DNA of 64,000 nucleotides from Anarhynchus alexandrinus (taxonomy: Eukaryota > Chordata > Aves > Charadriiformes > Charadriidae): positions 1,817,054 to 1,881,053 of the forward strand of contig VUYV01000015.1 in the NCBI GenBank assembly GCA_008711295.1. The letters are read 5' to 3'. Shown here in pieces: positions 37,601 to 49,999 of the stretch. Within the stretch, counting starts at the first letter, position 1. Each line of letters opens with the position of its first letter. The notes beneath the pieces are model-generated. The model ran no database searches, had not been told where the DNA came from, and saw only the letters and a program-made list of their open reading frames with translations. The position numbers and the translations under genes are program-made.

Positions 37601-39640
37601 GCTATATTTTAAGTCATGAGAAGTAGCAATATTAAAACAACAACAAAAAATTTGCTTTCATTATCTCAGAGAGAACCACTGGCTTGTTGAAGTATTTCTA
37701 TTACAGTTTTGAACTTGCAATACTGTGTGCAACCAGTTTATAGGAAACAATTTGCAGCGAGGTGCTTTTAGGTAAACCTTTTACTCGGGGTTAAAATAAG
37801 ATGCTTCAAAGTGGGGTAGCCATTGGTGAGATCCGCTAATTTCAGCTGGTAAGTACTGGGAAATTTAAAGAGAGCACCTCTGCCACGCAGAGCAGACTGT
37901 TGTACTGCAGAGATTCTGAGCTGACCTCTTGTCAACTTCTGATTTGAATCCTGAAAAGAAGGCTCTAGGTAATTGGCAAGTATCCTTATTTTAATATGCG
38001 GCCATAAAAAGTTAAAGTATGATGATTTTTAACATCAGAAGATTAACATTTTACCTTTAAATAAAATATGATTAACTGGTACAGAATTAAAAGTAATAGA
38101 ACTGAAATATTCAAACTATGACTCTGTGGTGTCAGATTATGCATCAAGTGTGACAGTTTAAGTACTGAAGTGATTTAAAAATGATCCAGCTGAAGGATGT
38201 ATATCCCAAGTATCAAGAATAAAATGGAATAAAACAATCGTGGCTATCAAAACTTTCTCAAACCCTCCTGGCTGAAGGAACCAGGAAATCAAAAAGTAGC
38301 TTTGTTTAGAGTGACTGTGTCTTGCCCAGTGCCAGTGCAGGTGCAGCGAGGGAATACTCTGCATGCTGTGACAGCATCCTAAACTATGATTTTAAGCCTT
38401 CCGGATGATGATTATGCTTAAATTTAATTGCCAGGCCAAGACTATTGCTTCTGGATCCATCTACCAGCAAGGTTCAAATATGATTGATCTAGCAATGTGT
38501 CTTTTCTTTCAGCAGTTTTCAGTCAGCCAGGCTTCTTATTATCCCTGTAGTTTCATTTCTGGCAGATTGGCACATGTTTTGATAAATGAAACCCCATATT
38601 TACTATCTGAACTACTTAGCGTTACTGTTTGGAAATCTGAAAATGCCATTGTGAAGGTTTGTCATTCGACTTCTGCATATTTTAAGTCCTTGTTAGTAAA
38701 AATGATTTTTTTCCCCATGTAGTAGTTTTGTAAACTCAGCTTGGAATTTGACAGTAAACTGGCATCTTGCTGTCTTATGAAGTCCTGTAAATGAATTTTT
38801 TGAGTACAATTTGGGCATTTAGTAATTCTCTTGTAGACGTTGTTTTCGGCAGGTTTGTGCACATTAAGCTATGACGCCTTGAAGTTGTTTATGAAGCATC
38901 AAGAGGAGGAGTGGAATGTGGCTCATGTTCCAAAATGCAAAAATAAAAGAAGTGGTAAATAAAATGTACTGTGGTCACAATAATTGGCAGGTCTAATTTT
39001 GTTCACATCCAGGAAACAGGATACTGAAGTAAGAGGGTGTTGCTTTCATGTAGTTTCTTCAGAGAGTAGAACTTAAGTAATTATGTAAAAATGAGAGCAA
39101 AGCACTTAACAGCCTCCACAGTATGTGAAATCTTCCAGTTACACTGCTCAGGTGCTTGTGTGATTTCTTCATATTTCATTATTTTCAGGGAGAACTTTCT
39201 TGGCTGCTATAAGTATTGTTAGCCACATTGATAAAACATCCTTAGATGCTTTTAAAGATGTTACTTATCATCTCCTAACAGTGCAGAATAAGACTCAAGT
39301 GAGCACAGCTCCTAAGGTCCAGCTGTCGCTTTGGGTAACTGCACAAGTCCTGTGAGGCCTTACTGCTCTGTTTCAATGGGAATAACCATATTTAACTTGA
39401 CAGTGCTCTTTCCTTTAATCTGCCAATAAATCTACTAAATAAATTTGTCCTATGAATAGAGGGAAATTAAAAATCAGAAATAAGTTTCTAATTATCTGCA
39501 GAGAGAAGTTATGGGAGCCAGTAATGTAAACTTACCTTCAGGACAGAGTTTGATTGTGGAAAGGATTGCATGGTATTATCTGTGGTAGTCTGAGACTAGA
39601 TTTTGTTACCCTGAAAAGTCTCTTGGTTTCCCCAGAAAGC

Positions 39641-39800
39641 CATCTTGGTACACTGCCTTAGATACATCTGCTGTGAAGTCTGGGGATCTGTGCACAGGTC
39701 ATGAATCCTAGTTGCTTTTAATGAACTATTTATATTGAACTTGTCTCATGTTGGCAAGGTTCATGTGTATTACACTCCTCTTTCTGGAAACAGCCACAGG
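39641..39800. repeat. Copy 1 of a ~160-bp duplication flanking a CR1 and an N
   Basis: The sequence from CATCTTGGTA to AACAGCCACAGG recurs at 39918-40076 with only a few differences: a 5-base indel near the start, one C/T change in CTTGTC(T)CATG, a short indel near GTTCATG, and one G/A change in AACAGCC. It is directly followed by the CR1 3' end. Confidence 0.9.
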
Positions 39801-39916
39801 AATCATAGAATCATAGAATCATAGAATGGTTTAGGTTGGAAAGGACCTTGAAGATCATCGAGTTCCAACCCCCCTGCCATAGGCAGGGACACCTCCCACT
39901 AGACCAGGTTGCCCAA
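39801..39916 (-). mobile_element. CR1 LINE 3' end, cut off at a one-base gap
   Basis: The fragment starts with three AATCATAG-type units, the reverse complement of the terminal repeat. GGTTTAGGTTGGAAAGGACC follows, and then the CR1 3' sequence up to the N at 39917. It is almost identical to the end of the CR1 at 29818-30300, so both belong to the same recent subfamily. The 5' extent of this copy is unknown because the sequence stops at the N. Confidence 0.93.
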
Positions 39917-39917
39917 N

Positions 39918-40076
39918 CATCTTGGTACCTTAGATACATCTGCTGTGAAGTCTGGGGATCTGTGCACAGGTCATGAATCCTAGTTGCTTTTAATGAACTA
40001 TTTATATTGAACTTGTCTTATGTTGGCAAGGTTCATGTTGTGTATTACACTCCTCTTTCTGGAAACAACCACAGGA
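39918..40076. repeat. Copy 2 of the ~160-bp duplication, without the CR1
   Basis: This copy begins right after the N with CATCTTGGTA and ends CAACCACAGGA, then continues into CAGTCCAAAG where copy 1 has the CR1. It therefore has the form of an empty insertion site. Confidence 0.9.
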
Positions 40077-40867
40077 CAGTCCAAAGAATTTACCTACTAT
40101 ATAATTGTATTGTTCTGACTGAACAGAATGCATCGGAGGTTCTCCTGGCGCATTTGCAGGCAACAGATGAGCATCAGGAACCTTCTGGCCCACTCGAAGA
40201 ATCCTCATAACATATTTCTGTTCATAAAGCTGTAAATATCTGCCTTGGTGCACTTGTTACTTCTCTCCCCTGTGCCATTTTTTGAAGGATCATTGTTTTA
40301 AAAGATCTTCTAATGTTTTTTCAACACCATTTAATTTCCAAGCTAGACACAGTCACAGCTGGCTTAACCATGCTTGTTCTTGTGCCAACGTTTTGCTTAA
40401 ATAGATCTTCCTTCTATTTAATGTTTATGGAGAAGGGATTAGAGCAATAGACATTCCCCATCTCAAAGGGAGGACAAGAACTTTCTCTGTTATTTGCATG
40501 CATGTTGTGTGAATGACGGGAACTGTTGGACTTCTGGATTTGAATAGGCTTGGAATCTTGGTGAAATGGTACAAAGTTAAGAAGAATTATATGACTGAAA
40601 GGTCAGGGAGCTTAGCAAAGTCAGAACAGGAATGTGTACTAATTGGGATTTGTTTGTTTTTTTTTCTCGCATGTAGATGTTGTCTTCATAAAGTTCATCT
40701 TTGCAGAGCTACATAGCGAAACTTCTGGTTGATGTTACACAAAGTCCTCAAATGTCAAACTTAAATGCACGCGTATGCTACGATTAAAGTTTGGTGTGTT
40801 TAAGTAACTGAGATGACTGAGTGGACAAATTATGCTGTGACTTTAAATGGGCCTCTCGACTTCCACC

Positions 40868-41044
40868 ATGGCAAAGGTGTCTTGCCAATTCTTCTTGTTA
40901 GGAATCCTGTTCAGTCTTGCGTTATCATCAGCCAGGGAGGATGTGGGACACCACTGCAGGTGTTCTTTTGGTAGTTGTTCAAGGAGCTGTTGTGAATGGT
41001 TTAAATTTGGAGAGAAAAAGCATCATGTAGCTGGATCTGCATGA
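40868..41044 (+). CDS. Candidate small secreted cysteine-rich peptide (58 aa)
   Basis: The frame starts in a near-ideal context (TTCCACCATGG). An in-frame upstream ATG at 40847 is weaker. Residues 4-22 form a typical signal peptide: VSCQFFLLGILFSLALSSA. Cleavage after Ala22 would leave a 36-residue peptide starting REDVGHHC, with cysteines at residues 30, 32, 37, 41 and 42 (C-x-C-x4-C-x3-CC), followed by EWFKFGEKKHH. An AATAAA signal lies 100 bases after the stop (41147-41152). I do not recognise the family. The odd cysteine number, the lack of a visible promoter and its intronic position argue for caution: it may be a chance frame, a retrocopy, or a lineage-specific secreted peptide. Confidence 0.3.
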   Translation: MAKVSCQFFLLGILFSLALSSAREDVGHHCRCSFGSCSRSCCEWFKFGEKKHHVAGSA

Positions 41045-41146
41045 TCTGTGTCGCTTCTGGTGTCTCAACTCTGTTAATGGTGCTGCCCACAACAAAGTCA
41101 ATGTTTAGTTCTCAGCATCATGATTTTTTTTCTTTTAAATGCCATT

Positions 41147-41152
41147 AATAAA
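41147..41152 (+). terminator. AATAAA polyadenylation signal downstream of the small cysteine-rich frame
   Basis: CCATTAATAAAGTAG contains a consensus AATAAA hexamer about 100 bases past the stop codon of the 58-residue frame. Such hexamers are common by chance in AT-rich introns, so it is supporting evidence only. Confidence 0.3.
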
Positions 41153-42820
41153 GTAGTCAGAAGTTTGGAATCTTGATCTGCAACAGATTTATATTTCATG
41201 TAATGCATCTAGTGAGTCATATATTTGCTTTTCATGTTGTGAATTTTCTTCACTGTGCATGAGGAAATAAACATGTGGCTGAAACCATTCTGAAAGAAAA
41301 AACAGGAAAATTGATTACTAATTCAGACTTGCTAAGTGCTGTCCTTGGGTGTTTAGTTGGGCTTGGTCTTTGTCTATGTCTATCCCCCTTGGGGGTGATT
41401 TGCAGCCCTTTTCCATTGACATGTCTGTTTCTCTTTGTAGATGCTAAAATAGATTCTTAGCTAATATTTCATAAAAGACATATGAAAGGAAAGTTGTGCA
41501 ATTTATATCTTATTGAGCAAGTCATTATTTTCTGCTGCTGCTTCAAAATAGATAAAGTATGGGTAACTGTTGCATTGCAGAAGCTTTGCTTTGTAGTTCA
41601 TGGTTTTGACATAAAATTATTGTGGGCATGCTGAATCAGTGGTATTTTGTCTCGTAAATCTTTTGGCCTCAAGAGCAATCCAAAACGTGTTTTTGTGAGC
41701 TGTACTAAAAGGTTGTTAATTTTCTTTTTATAATACTGCTTTGCTTAAGGTGTTCTTCTACTTTCTTTTTCTTTCAATGTCAAGAATTTTATTTTAATAG
41801 GACTTGTGAAATCTGGAGACTTATGGAAGATTAGTAAATCTGCCAGAAGTTTATAAGAGTCATGAAGAAGAGATTACACATAAAGTTAAAACTCTTCACT
41901 CTTTGGATCAACTTGCTAGATGATGTGAAACTTCATTCCTTGGGAAAGGGGTTTTCTATTCAGGAGGACAGTGTGGTAGGAGTCTTCTCTGAATTTTCCT
42001 GGAAGATAATTAGTCTAACCGTCTTTGAAGTGTGTTTCCTAATATGGATCTATGTTTCAATGCTAGCTCTCTGTTTGAAAGGGCTGCGTTCTGTATTTGC
42101 TACAGGTTGATTCAGTAAGGCAAATGTGTAAATCACTATATATGTGTCACTTATCTATATTTTCTATATTTTGGAATTTAACATCTAGTTTATTAAAGTT
42201 GGCTGCTTGTCATTGGAATGAAGAAGGCTTTTAGTCAGGAGAAATATGGATGTAGGAGGGGGTAGGAAGTTTCAAGACACTTTTTTGAAGCAACGTGATG
42301 GCTTTTCTTGTCACCTCTTTTAGTGAAGCCTGTAGGAAGTCTTGTGCAGAACTCCTCCTGGAGTTTCTCTGGGCAACTGCATGAGTGAGAATAAGCAGTC
42401 CTTTCCCTTGCAGACTGCAGTTATGCTGTTATATCGCATGAAGGGAACTAGAGGTGACCTTTCAGAGTTTCTACTCCAGACATTCTGTCTACATCATGCC
42501 TCTGAATGTATATCTTTGGGACTTTCTGATATCCCTGCTAAACAATAAAGATAAGCCATGACCCATTTACTGTCTCTGCAGTTTAAGATCTGCTGAACTC
42601 ACTGGGGAGATGTGTTGGAGCCCGATTTGCTCACTCCTCCCCTTCGCCCTTGGTACTCTTTGTCTTGTCCACCTTGACCCCAGCCATGTCTATGATCCAG
42701 TGCTATGGACGGTCCTGCACTCAATGTGTTGAGATGCCTTTTGTGTCTGTAATATAGAGATGTCCAGAAAGTAGTGCAGTAACCAGTCACAATGCAAATC
42801 ATGAGTGCAGCACATGGAAT

Positions 42821-42888
42821 CCGGGATTGGACTAGATGATCTCTGAAGGTCCTTTCCAACCTCTAGCAGTCCGTGATTCGGTGAATCA
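42821..42888 (+). mobile_element. CR1 LINE 3' tail fragment
   Basis: GATTGGACTAGATGATCTCT, then AAGGTCCTTTCCAACCTC, is the CR1 3' signature, followed by diverged terminal repeat units (CGTGATTCGGTGAATC). Only about 70 bp remain recognisable. The strand is plus. Confidence 0.85.
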
Positions 42889-45800
42889 TTCTTCTCTAAT
42901 GAGGAGACTCACCTATAAATTGATGTGAATACACACAGTATTTAATCTTTCCTGCTTGTATCCCACTTTTTGTCAATCATGTAGAGTTGAATATGCAAAG
43001 AATTGAGAAAGCAGGAATTAGTACTAGTCTGTTAGTATTAGACATATTTCGTCTAGATTTTATTGAAGTTTGTTATTCCCTTTTGGGATTTGGGTTCTTG
43101 GATCTCAATTTTGTCTCAAGCAGAGTGAGGCTTCTAGAGTTTGTCTGCATATGTGGGTAATGAGGAGTAGTTCTTCCATGATTGCAAACTTTCATATCAG
43201 AACTATCATCATCATGACACCTTTTTTTTAACGGGCTGTGAACATAAGAGTTTCGTATTTACAAAGCTAATTTGAGAATCAATTGTAATATCAAGCCTAG
43301 TGCCAAGATAAGTCTACAAAAACAGGAGAGTAATTCGCTGTAACATTTTCATACATTAAGCTGCACTGGATGCACATTAATAAAACAGATACACAGAGAA
43401 GATGGTGTCACACTGCAAGATGTTTGTCTGGTTGTTTTCATTGGCCTGACAGAACTCCAGTACGAAAGGTACAGAGTGTGGACAGACTCTGTAATGAACT
43501 TGCATACCAAATCATCTGTCAGAACCCTGGTCAGCTGGGAACAGACTTGCTGACAGACATGAGACTCCTAGTATAACCATGTGGTGCTTTATCTTTTATT
43601 TAAAACTCAGTTGGCTCCTTGTTCTGTAAGTTTAATAGAGATGTAGTCTCCATTGCCACAATGTCAATTTTGCTATAGTTTTATCATGCGGAATGTTGAA
43701 TGCTGTATGCCTCGCTCTGTGAAAAAGAATGCATTGGGAGTCTTCAAAAACTCAGCAATGCTAGAAAACAAATTTTGATTGGGATTCATTTACAGAAGGC
43801 GTTTCCCACAGTTTTTATGGTCTTGAACCAACAATGTTTTGGTGAAATAAACTGTTATATGCAAAAATAACAACAGAATTTATAAGGGTTAGACAGTCTT
43901 GGTGCAGTGCTAGGAAACTGTTGTTAATTGATTCTAACATTGTATTATGATCCATCTTGAGTAGAAAAGAAAACAACTTCTAATATCTTAGAGATTGTAT
44001 TCTTTGACTTTCAGTTATTTTGTAGATCAGGAATAGAAAACTGGTGTTAGCTTTTTTGCTTATGTAATATTACTTCTTGAGCAGCCAGTGAAAATAAAAT
44101 AGAAGAAAACAACTATTTTTTCATTTAGAGCTGATAAAAAAATTTTAAATTTCTGTTTTGCAGGGGTTGTTAGTACTTTGAAATTCAATTTTGTACCACT
44201 AAAATGTGTTTTAAACAAATTCAAAGACTTTTTATGATGCCGTGTTTTGGTTTTATTTTCTTTCATGGCATAGTGAGAGATGAATGTTGTGATCCTGCTA
44301 TCCTGACGATTGTGTGCTGACATAATGGAAGTTTTTTTTTTTTTAAAGTGTGTCAGTCTTTCATTGCAACATACATGGTATGTCAATACTGAACATCTGT
44401 CATCCTTTTAGACTTTCAACTACTGCCATATCATGACTTTTTTTATAATGAGCAAAATGTGACAATTACTATATTTGATGATGCAAAATCTCAGCAAGGA
44501 ATGGAACACCTGATGCAAACTGAAAATATCCTCTTCTTTGAAATAGAGAGGATTTTCTTAAGTTTCAGCAGGTTAGGTTTTTTTTTTTTCCTTTTCTGGT
44601 AGAAAAGTGGTTTTGGCAAAAGGTCGGTGTTACGTTAGAAGTGTACATTAGAAAAACAGACCTGAAAGACACCTTTAGGCATCTTGTTCTTTCCCAACAG
44701 AGGATGGATCACAGCCTGACTTTCTCTCTGGCTTCTAGTTCTTTTCCCAGATAACCTTAATTTGAAGTTTAGATTTTCATTCCAGTTTGGAGTTTTTGCC
44801 ATAGCTGTAAGCTTTTCCCTAGGCTGGGAATTTGAATTGTTTCTCACTCAACAAATTAAGCTCTGCAGTGTCCGCTGGTGATAAGCCTTCCAAGCTGTCA
44901 CAGGTTTGCTCTGTCCTCACTTGTGCTTTGTGAAAGGTATTGCAGTTTGGGTACCCATCCCACAGATTTCTGGCAGAGTTCTCAGAAAGAGTGAAGTTGG
45001 GCAGATTTCAAAGGGCCGTGAGTATACTGTGGGGAAAGTGATGGGTACACTGTTTGATCAGCATGAACTACAATGCCAGTAAACCTTTAACTTAGCTGGC
45101 ATTAATGCAGCTTGACTGAAATAGCATTTAGAGTTAATGAAACTAGTTTTAACAGTATCTGCAATGCTTTCTGTGTGTGAACGTGTGACATTTTACAAGT
45201 GCATTGCAAAGACTAAATTGATTCTTAGAAGAATACATTTCTTTAGTCCTGACAAGACCTAATAGATCTTTTTCCTAGATAGCAGACTTAACTTTTTCTT
45301 AATTTTCTCTCTTGATTAAAATCCTGAATGGGGTGAGGTTTCTACTAAATGTCTGCTCAAAACAAGCTTAGAGAAAATGGAATGTCAGCCTTAAAAATGT
45401 CACTTTAATATGGTTTGACATGATAACGTCCTAAAAGTCTCCTAACGATATATGTGCAAGTATGGAGTATGTATGCTTGCTGTATTTGGAATCAGTGTGT
45501 GTACAAGTGTATAGTCACAAAATATTGATGACACTATGCTGGGGATAGTGCTTGGAATAAAGGAGCACTGGCAAAGAAAAGGAGAACTGAGTGGCAAACC
45601 CAAGATAAGGAGATGGATGAAAGGCAACTGAATATTCAATACGGAAGGTTAAAAGAAAAAAAAGTATCAGGCTGCTGGGACAAAGTAGTATTCCCCTATT
45701 AAGTGGAAAAATAACAGATTTCTCATAAACAATTTGCTTATTAATGTTTAGATTTTGTAAAGGAAATAGTGCAATTCTAAAAGATATTTATGGTTTTAGG

Positions 45801-46223
45801 TGTGAAATGGAAACAATTTCCTTTATATATCTGTGTATGTGCACAAGCACTTATATTATTCTAACCTTTTTTCATAGTGCTGACTATGTATTTAGTACAG
45901 AAGATTATTCTAGTTTTGGTAAGTTGATTTTTGTTTATCCATAAAATTCTGCTGACTTCTCTTTTGTGTCTAAATACTTGACTGATTATTGAATTCCATG
46001 CATTTATGAGTACATCAGAAGTCTTATTTAACAATTAGTCTAGAAAATCAAGGAAAGACACATGTCGTGCATGTGCCACATATTTAAATCACACTTTAAA
46101 AAAGCCATCTGTTCAACACTTCATTTTTAGGGCATTCTTTATTCTACAGCGAAGTGTACCCATTTATAACAAAGGTTCAAAACCAATTTGTGTACCTATT
46201 AGACTTGGTGTTAATTTTATTTT

Positions 46224-46258
46224 TATATATATATATATGTGTGTGTGTATATATATGT
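46224..46258. repeat. (TA)n/(TG)n compound microsatellite
   Basis: TATATATATATATA passes into TGTGTGTGTG and back to TATATATATG. It is a simple repeat in intron 5. Confidence 0.88.
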
Positions 46259-49200
46259 AACCAGCTGCCTGAATTTTCAAAACACTAACAATTTCCTGAA
46301 GGTGACATTTGGCAGCTAGTAAGCAAGCTAGAGTCTGGACAAAGACAATAGAGCTTCACATTGAGCTGTGGACAGTAGCCACTTGTAAAACTTAAAATTT
46401 TTATTTGTGATTGTTTTTCTGCTCTTATATGATTTGAAATTGGGTAACAGTTCTTTAGAATAACCTATAACCTCTTATGTGTTTTAATAAGACAAGTTTT
46501 TGCAATATTGTCTTACAGTTTTTGAAATTTTTTTTTTTGTTGTTCAGAACAAGCACATTACTTTGCTTATCTGAAACAGTTATCTAAAACAAGATTATGG
46601 TAAACACTTACTCTGTGTTTAACGTTGGTGGGCAAATTCCCCAGATCATTTAAACTTGTTTAATATCCCCTTGCAGTGTTTGGACAATGGACTGATGTTA
46701 TTAGAAACTATGAATCAAAGTTAAATTGAGGGTATAAATCATGTGTAAACCACAGAACAAAATCATGTTGATATGAAAGTGCAAGTAAGTAAAGGAAGCC
46801 ATAAGATAAAATAATTGCAGATTCTCGGTTAAAGTAGGTGCAGACTAGTTAAATCTTTCATGATGAATGTGAGGCTTGCACAGATGATGCCTACCATATG
46901 CTTCCCCCCAGTTAAAGGTACCTCTTTTGTATTTGCAGTGCATTTACCCGGTGAAGCTCGGGATTGGTGGCTCCATGTTCTGAATGCGTCTGGTCAGCAG
47001 CTTGGCAGTTAGCTGAACCAGCATGTAGGGTCCTCTGCTCTTGCTTCAGACCTGAAAGAGAGCCAGAGGTACTGGGAATGGTCAAAGTACCCTACCAGCA
47101 GGTGAACTCCCTAGGTGCAGTCTAGAGCTGTGACCACTTCTGTTAGTGTGTGATCTCTGGTGCTGTCTTTCCTACCAGAAGACACTTGAGAGGATGGTAT
47201 GGATAGATTGCAGGGGTTTGCAGGAGAAGCAGTCACTTGTTTGTTAGATCAAGAGGCAAAAAGGGTTTAATGAAATTAAATTTCTCCTACTAAGACTTCT
47301 GTGAATTTGATCAGTGGAGCTTAGGTTAGAGAACAGAAATAATTCTTCCTTAAGGCTTAGAAATTTTCATGTTTGCTTTCCTTCCAAGGTAGAGTAGATG
47401 ATGTGGAAGCATTTCTGAATGAGCCTAAAGTTTGCTTTTCCTGAAACATGCTTTTTGTGTTTTCTGCAGCTGTGGAATATTTTTGTTTTCTGTTGGCTAC
47501 TAATAAGTGATGTCTGGATTCCTGCTTATACCAGACTCTGAGTCTGTTTTTAGTCTTCCATGGTCTTGTTTGAGGCAGTTTTTTCATAAGAGTTTGTTTG
47601 AGCCTAGCTTGACTTGAAAATGCGCACATATTTGAAGATGCACAGGTACATGTTCAAATACTTAGCTATCAGTCTCAGAGCAGCAGGATGTATGTATCTC
47701 TGCATCCTCTTGGATATATATTATCTCTCTGCATCCAGTTATAGATGCCCAAAGTAGATGCATGTTGGTGTAATAAGAATTTTTCTGAACAGCACTGGCC
47801 AGGTCAAAATTTACCGATTTGTTGTACCTGACTGCCACTAAACAGTGTGGGAAATGTTTAATGCAAAAGCATGGGAGTCTGCCTGGTAAAACATTAAATC
47901 CAAGAAGTACAAGGAAGAGCAATGAGAAATCTAAGATAAGGATGCTAAGTGTAATTCAAAGCCACACATCTCTTAAAACAATAAAACTTCCCTCACACAA
48001 TCTATGTGTTATCGGATATTGTGATTTCCAGTTGAACTCTTAATGCATGTGTGCTGACCTCTATGCAAAATCTTTTCAGTAATCCATATTGTTATCACTG
48101 CATTGATTTAAAAATCTTAACTCTCTGCACGCTCTGAGCAACTGGATGGTAAACAAGCCTTGTTACTTATCTTTACCTTAGACTTTATGTGCAAACTTTA
48201 ATACCTTATTCTTATAAGGCCTGACCTTTTCTACAGTTGCAAACAAGCCTCCAAATAAACCTTGAATTATTAAACTACCCTTTATGTGAATGTAATGCAG
48301 CTCTCATACTATTTTATATTTCTCTAGCTTCCATTCCCGTCTTACAAAAACGCATCCAAATGGCAAATCTATCCTTCATAAGCAAAGTAGCTTTATCTTT
48401 TCCTAATTAGGCAAAAAATTCAGAGTCTAATGCTTTTGTTTGAACAGAACTGAGATCCTTTAATAAGTATTATGGGGATAGAAGAAACTTCCATTCACTT
48501 GTTAATAGGCATATAAGGATCTGTTTCAAGTCATATTACAGACTACTGCTATAATAAAAATTGGGGATTGTCTTCTAAAATAATAACATCAATCTTATGA
48601 CAGAAGCTCATGTTCTAGTAACTGTGCTGTTTCTGTTCAATTGTGTGCATGTGAACTGAATATTGTCAGGTTGCCGTGTGTGTGTATCTTTATTTGCATT
48701 GTATTATCAAATCATGATAGGTGAAACCAACACTCATGGGCTGAGGATCTGTTATACCAAGCACAATGTTATCTTTCTTTAAAGACATCCATTCTCTGGG
48801 CAGGTAGTCAGCCTCATGAATTCCCAAGCTTGAACTGCTATGGATCACAAATAGGTGTTTGGGTTTTGCAGGGATAAGGAGCGGAACGGTAGAGGTCAGT
48901 AAGCGGGAGCGAGTATGTGAAGATGGGCATGCATATTCTGTCTTAAAAGCTAAAATTGCTGGAGTTTTTCCAAAAACTTTGGTTGGGGAAAAAGAAAAAG
49001 CCACATTTAAACTTGTCATTTTAAGTTTGTCCTTAAATGCTAGGCTGAAGCATATTTGCAACTGAATCTGTTGAATAGCGCAAAAGTTTGACTTGTATCA
49101 TTTCCAATGGCTTTCAAAAGGTTTCTGGGCTCTCTGAAAGTATGCTGCGTTCATTTATGGCTATGGCATATGTACAGGTCTTGATTTATACTGCTTCACT

Positions 49201-49944
49201 GCATGCATCTCCTTGCTTAAGTTGAGGTTCCCAATCTAAGAATTCAGCAAATCCCCTGATTATAAAGGTGTAGAGGGTGGCAGAAGAATTGTGGTTAAAG
49301 TTTCCCAGGTTGCCATGACTTTCGTTAGAGGCCATAGGAATTGAGATGCTCAATTCCCTTTAAGACAACATTTGAAAGTTTGGGCCAGGATACATGAAGT
49401 ATGGAGACGTTAACTACAGCTAATGAGAGATGTGAGATGGAGCATGAGTAGTTGGTTGTTTACTTTAATACGCAGTAACATGAACCTAGATGCCCCAAGT
49501 GGGGGGTCTTGTTAGTGAAACCATTCTAGGAATTTTACACCTGTTAACAGTGGACGATTTTTTTGTTTGCAGTGTTAATATGTTTATTGTATATTTTTTA
49601 TATGTTTCCTTTTTAAGTTATACCTGAATTTATTTTATTGTTTTTAGTGAACTATATGTTGTAAAACATAGAGAGTATGTGGCGCGATTGGAGTAATGTT
49701 TGTACTGACATCTGAATTTTTGTGTGCCTCACTGCTTGTTACTTTCTTATTGTGAACCTTAGCGGTGGATTAAATTTTTTGGCATTTATTTTGCCTTAGG
49801 CTTTGATGTATTTCAGTGAAGTTGACAACCCTTACATTATTGCTGTAAGAGCCACAGAAAAAGTATTGAATATCTTGAAAGAGACCACTTTAGTGCATCT
49901 CACTGAAATGCTTGAGAATATACAAGAATTTATATTCTAAAACT

Positions 49945-49999
49945 ATAATTCTAGGCTTGTCATTATTGCTTGTCTAGGCAATAATTCTAGGCTTGTCAT
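49945..49999. repeat. Short tandem duplication, 36-bp period
   Basis: ATAATTCTAGGCTTGTCAT occurs perfectly at 49945-49963 and 49981-49999. The intervening 17 bases contain a partial third match (TTGTCTAGGCA). Confidence 0.85.

Noticed and set aside
48690..49061. 123-codon minus-strand open frame
   Set aside because: No recognisable domain, no splice or promoter support, and an overlapping open frame on the opposite strand.
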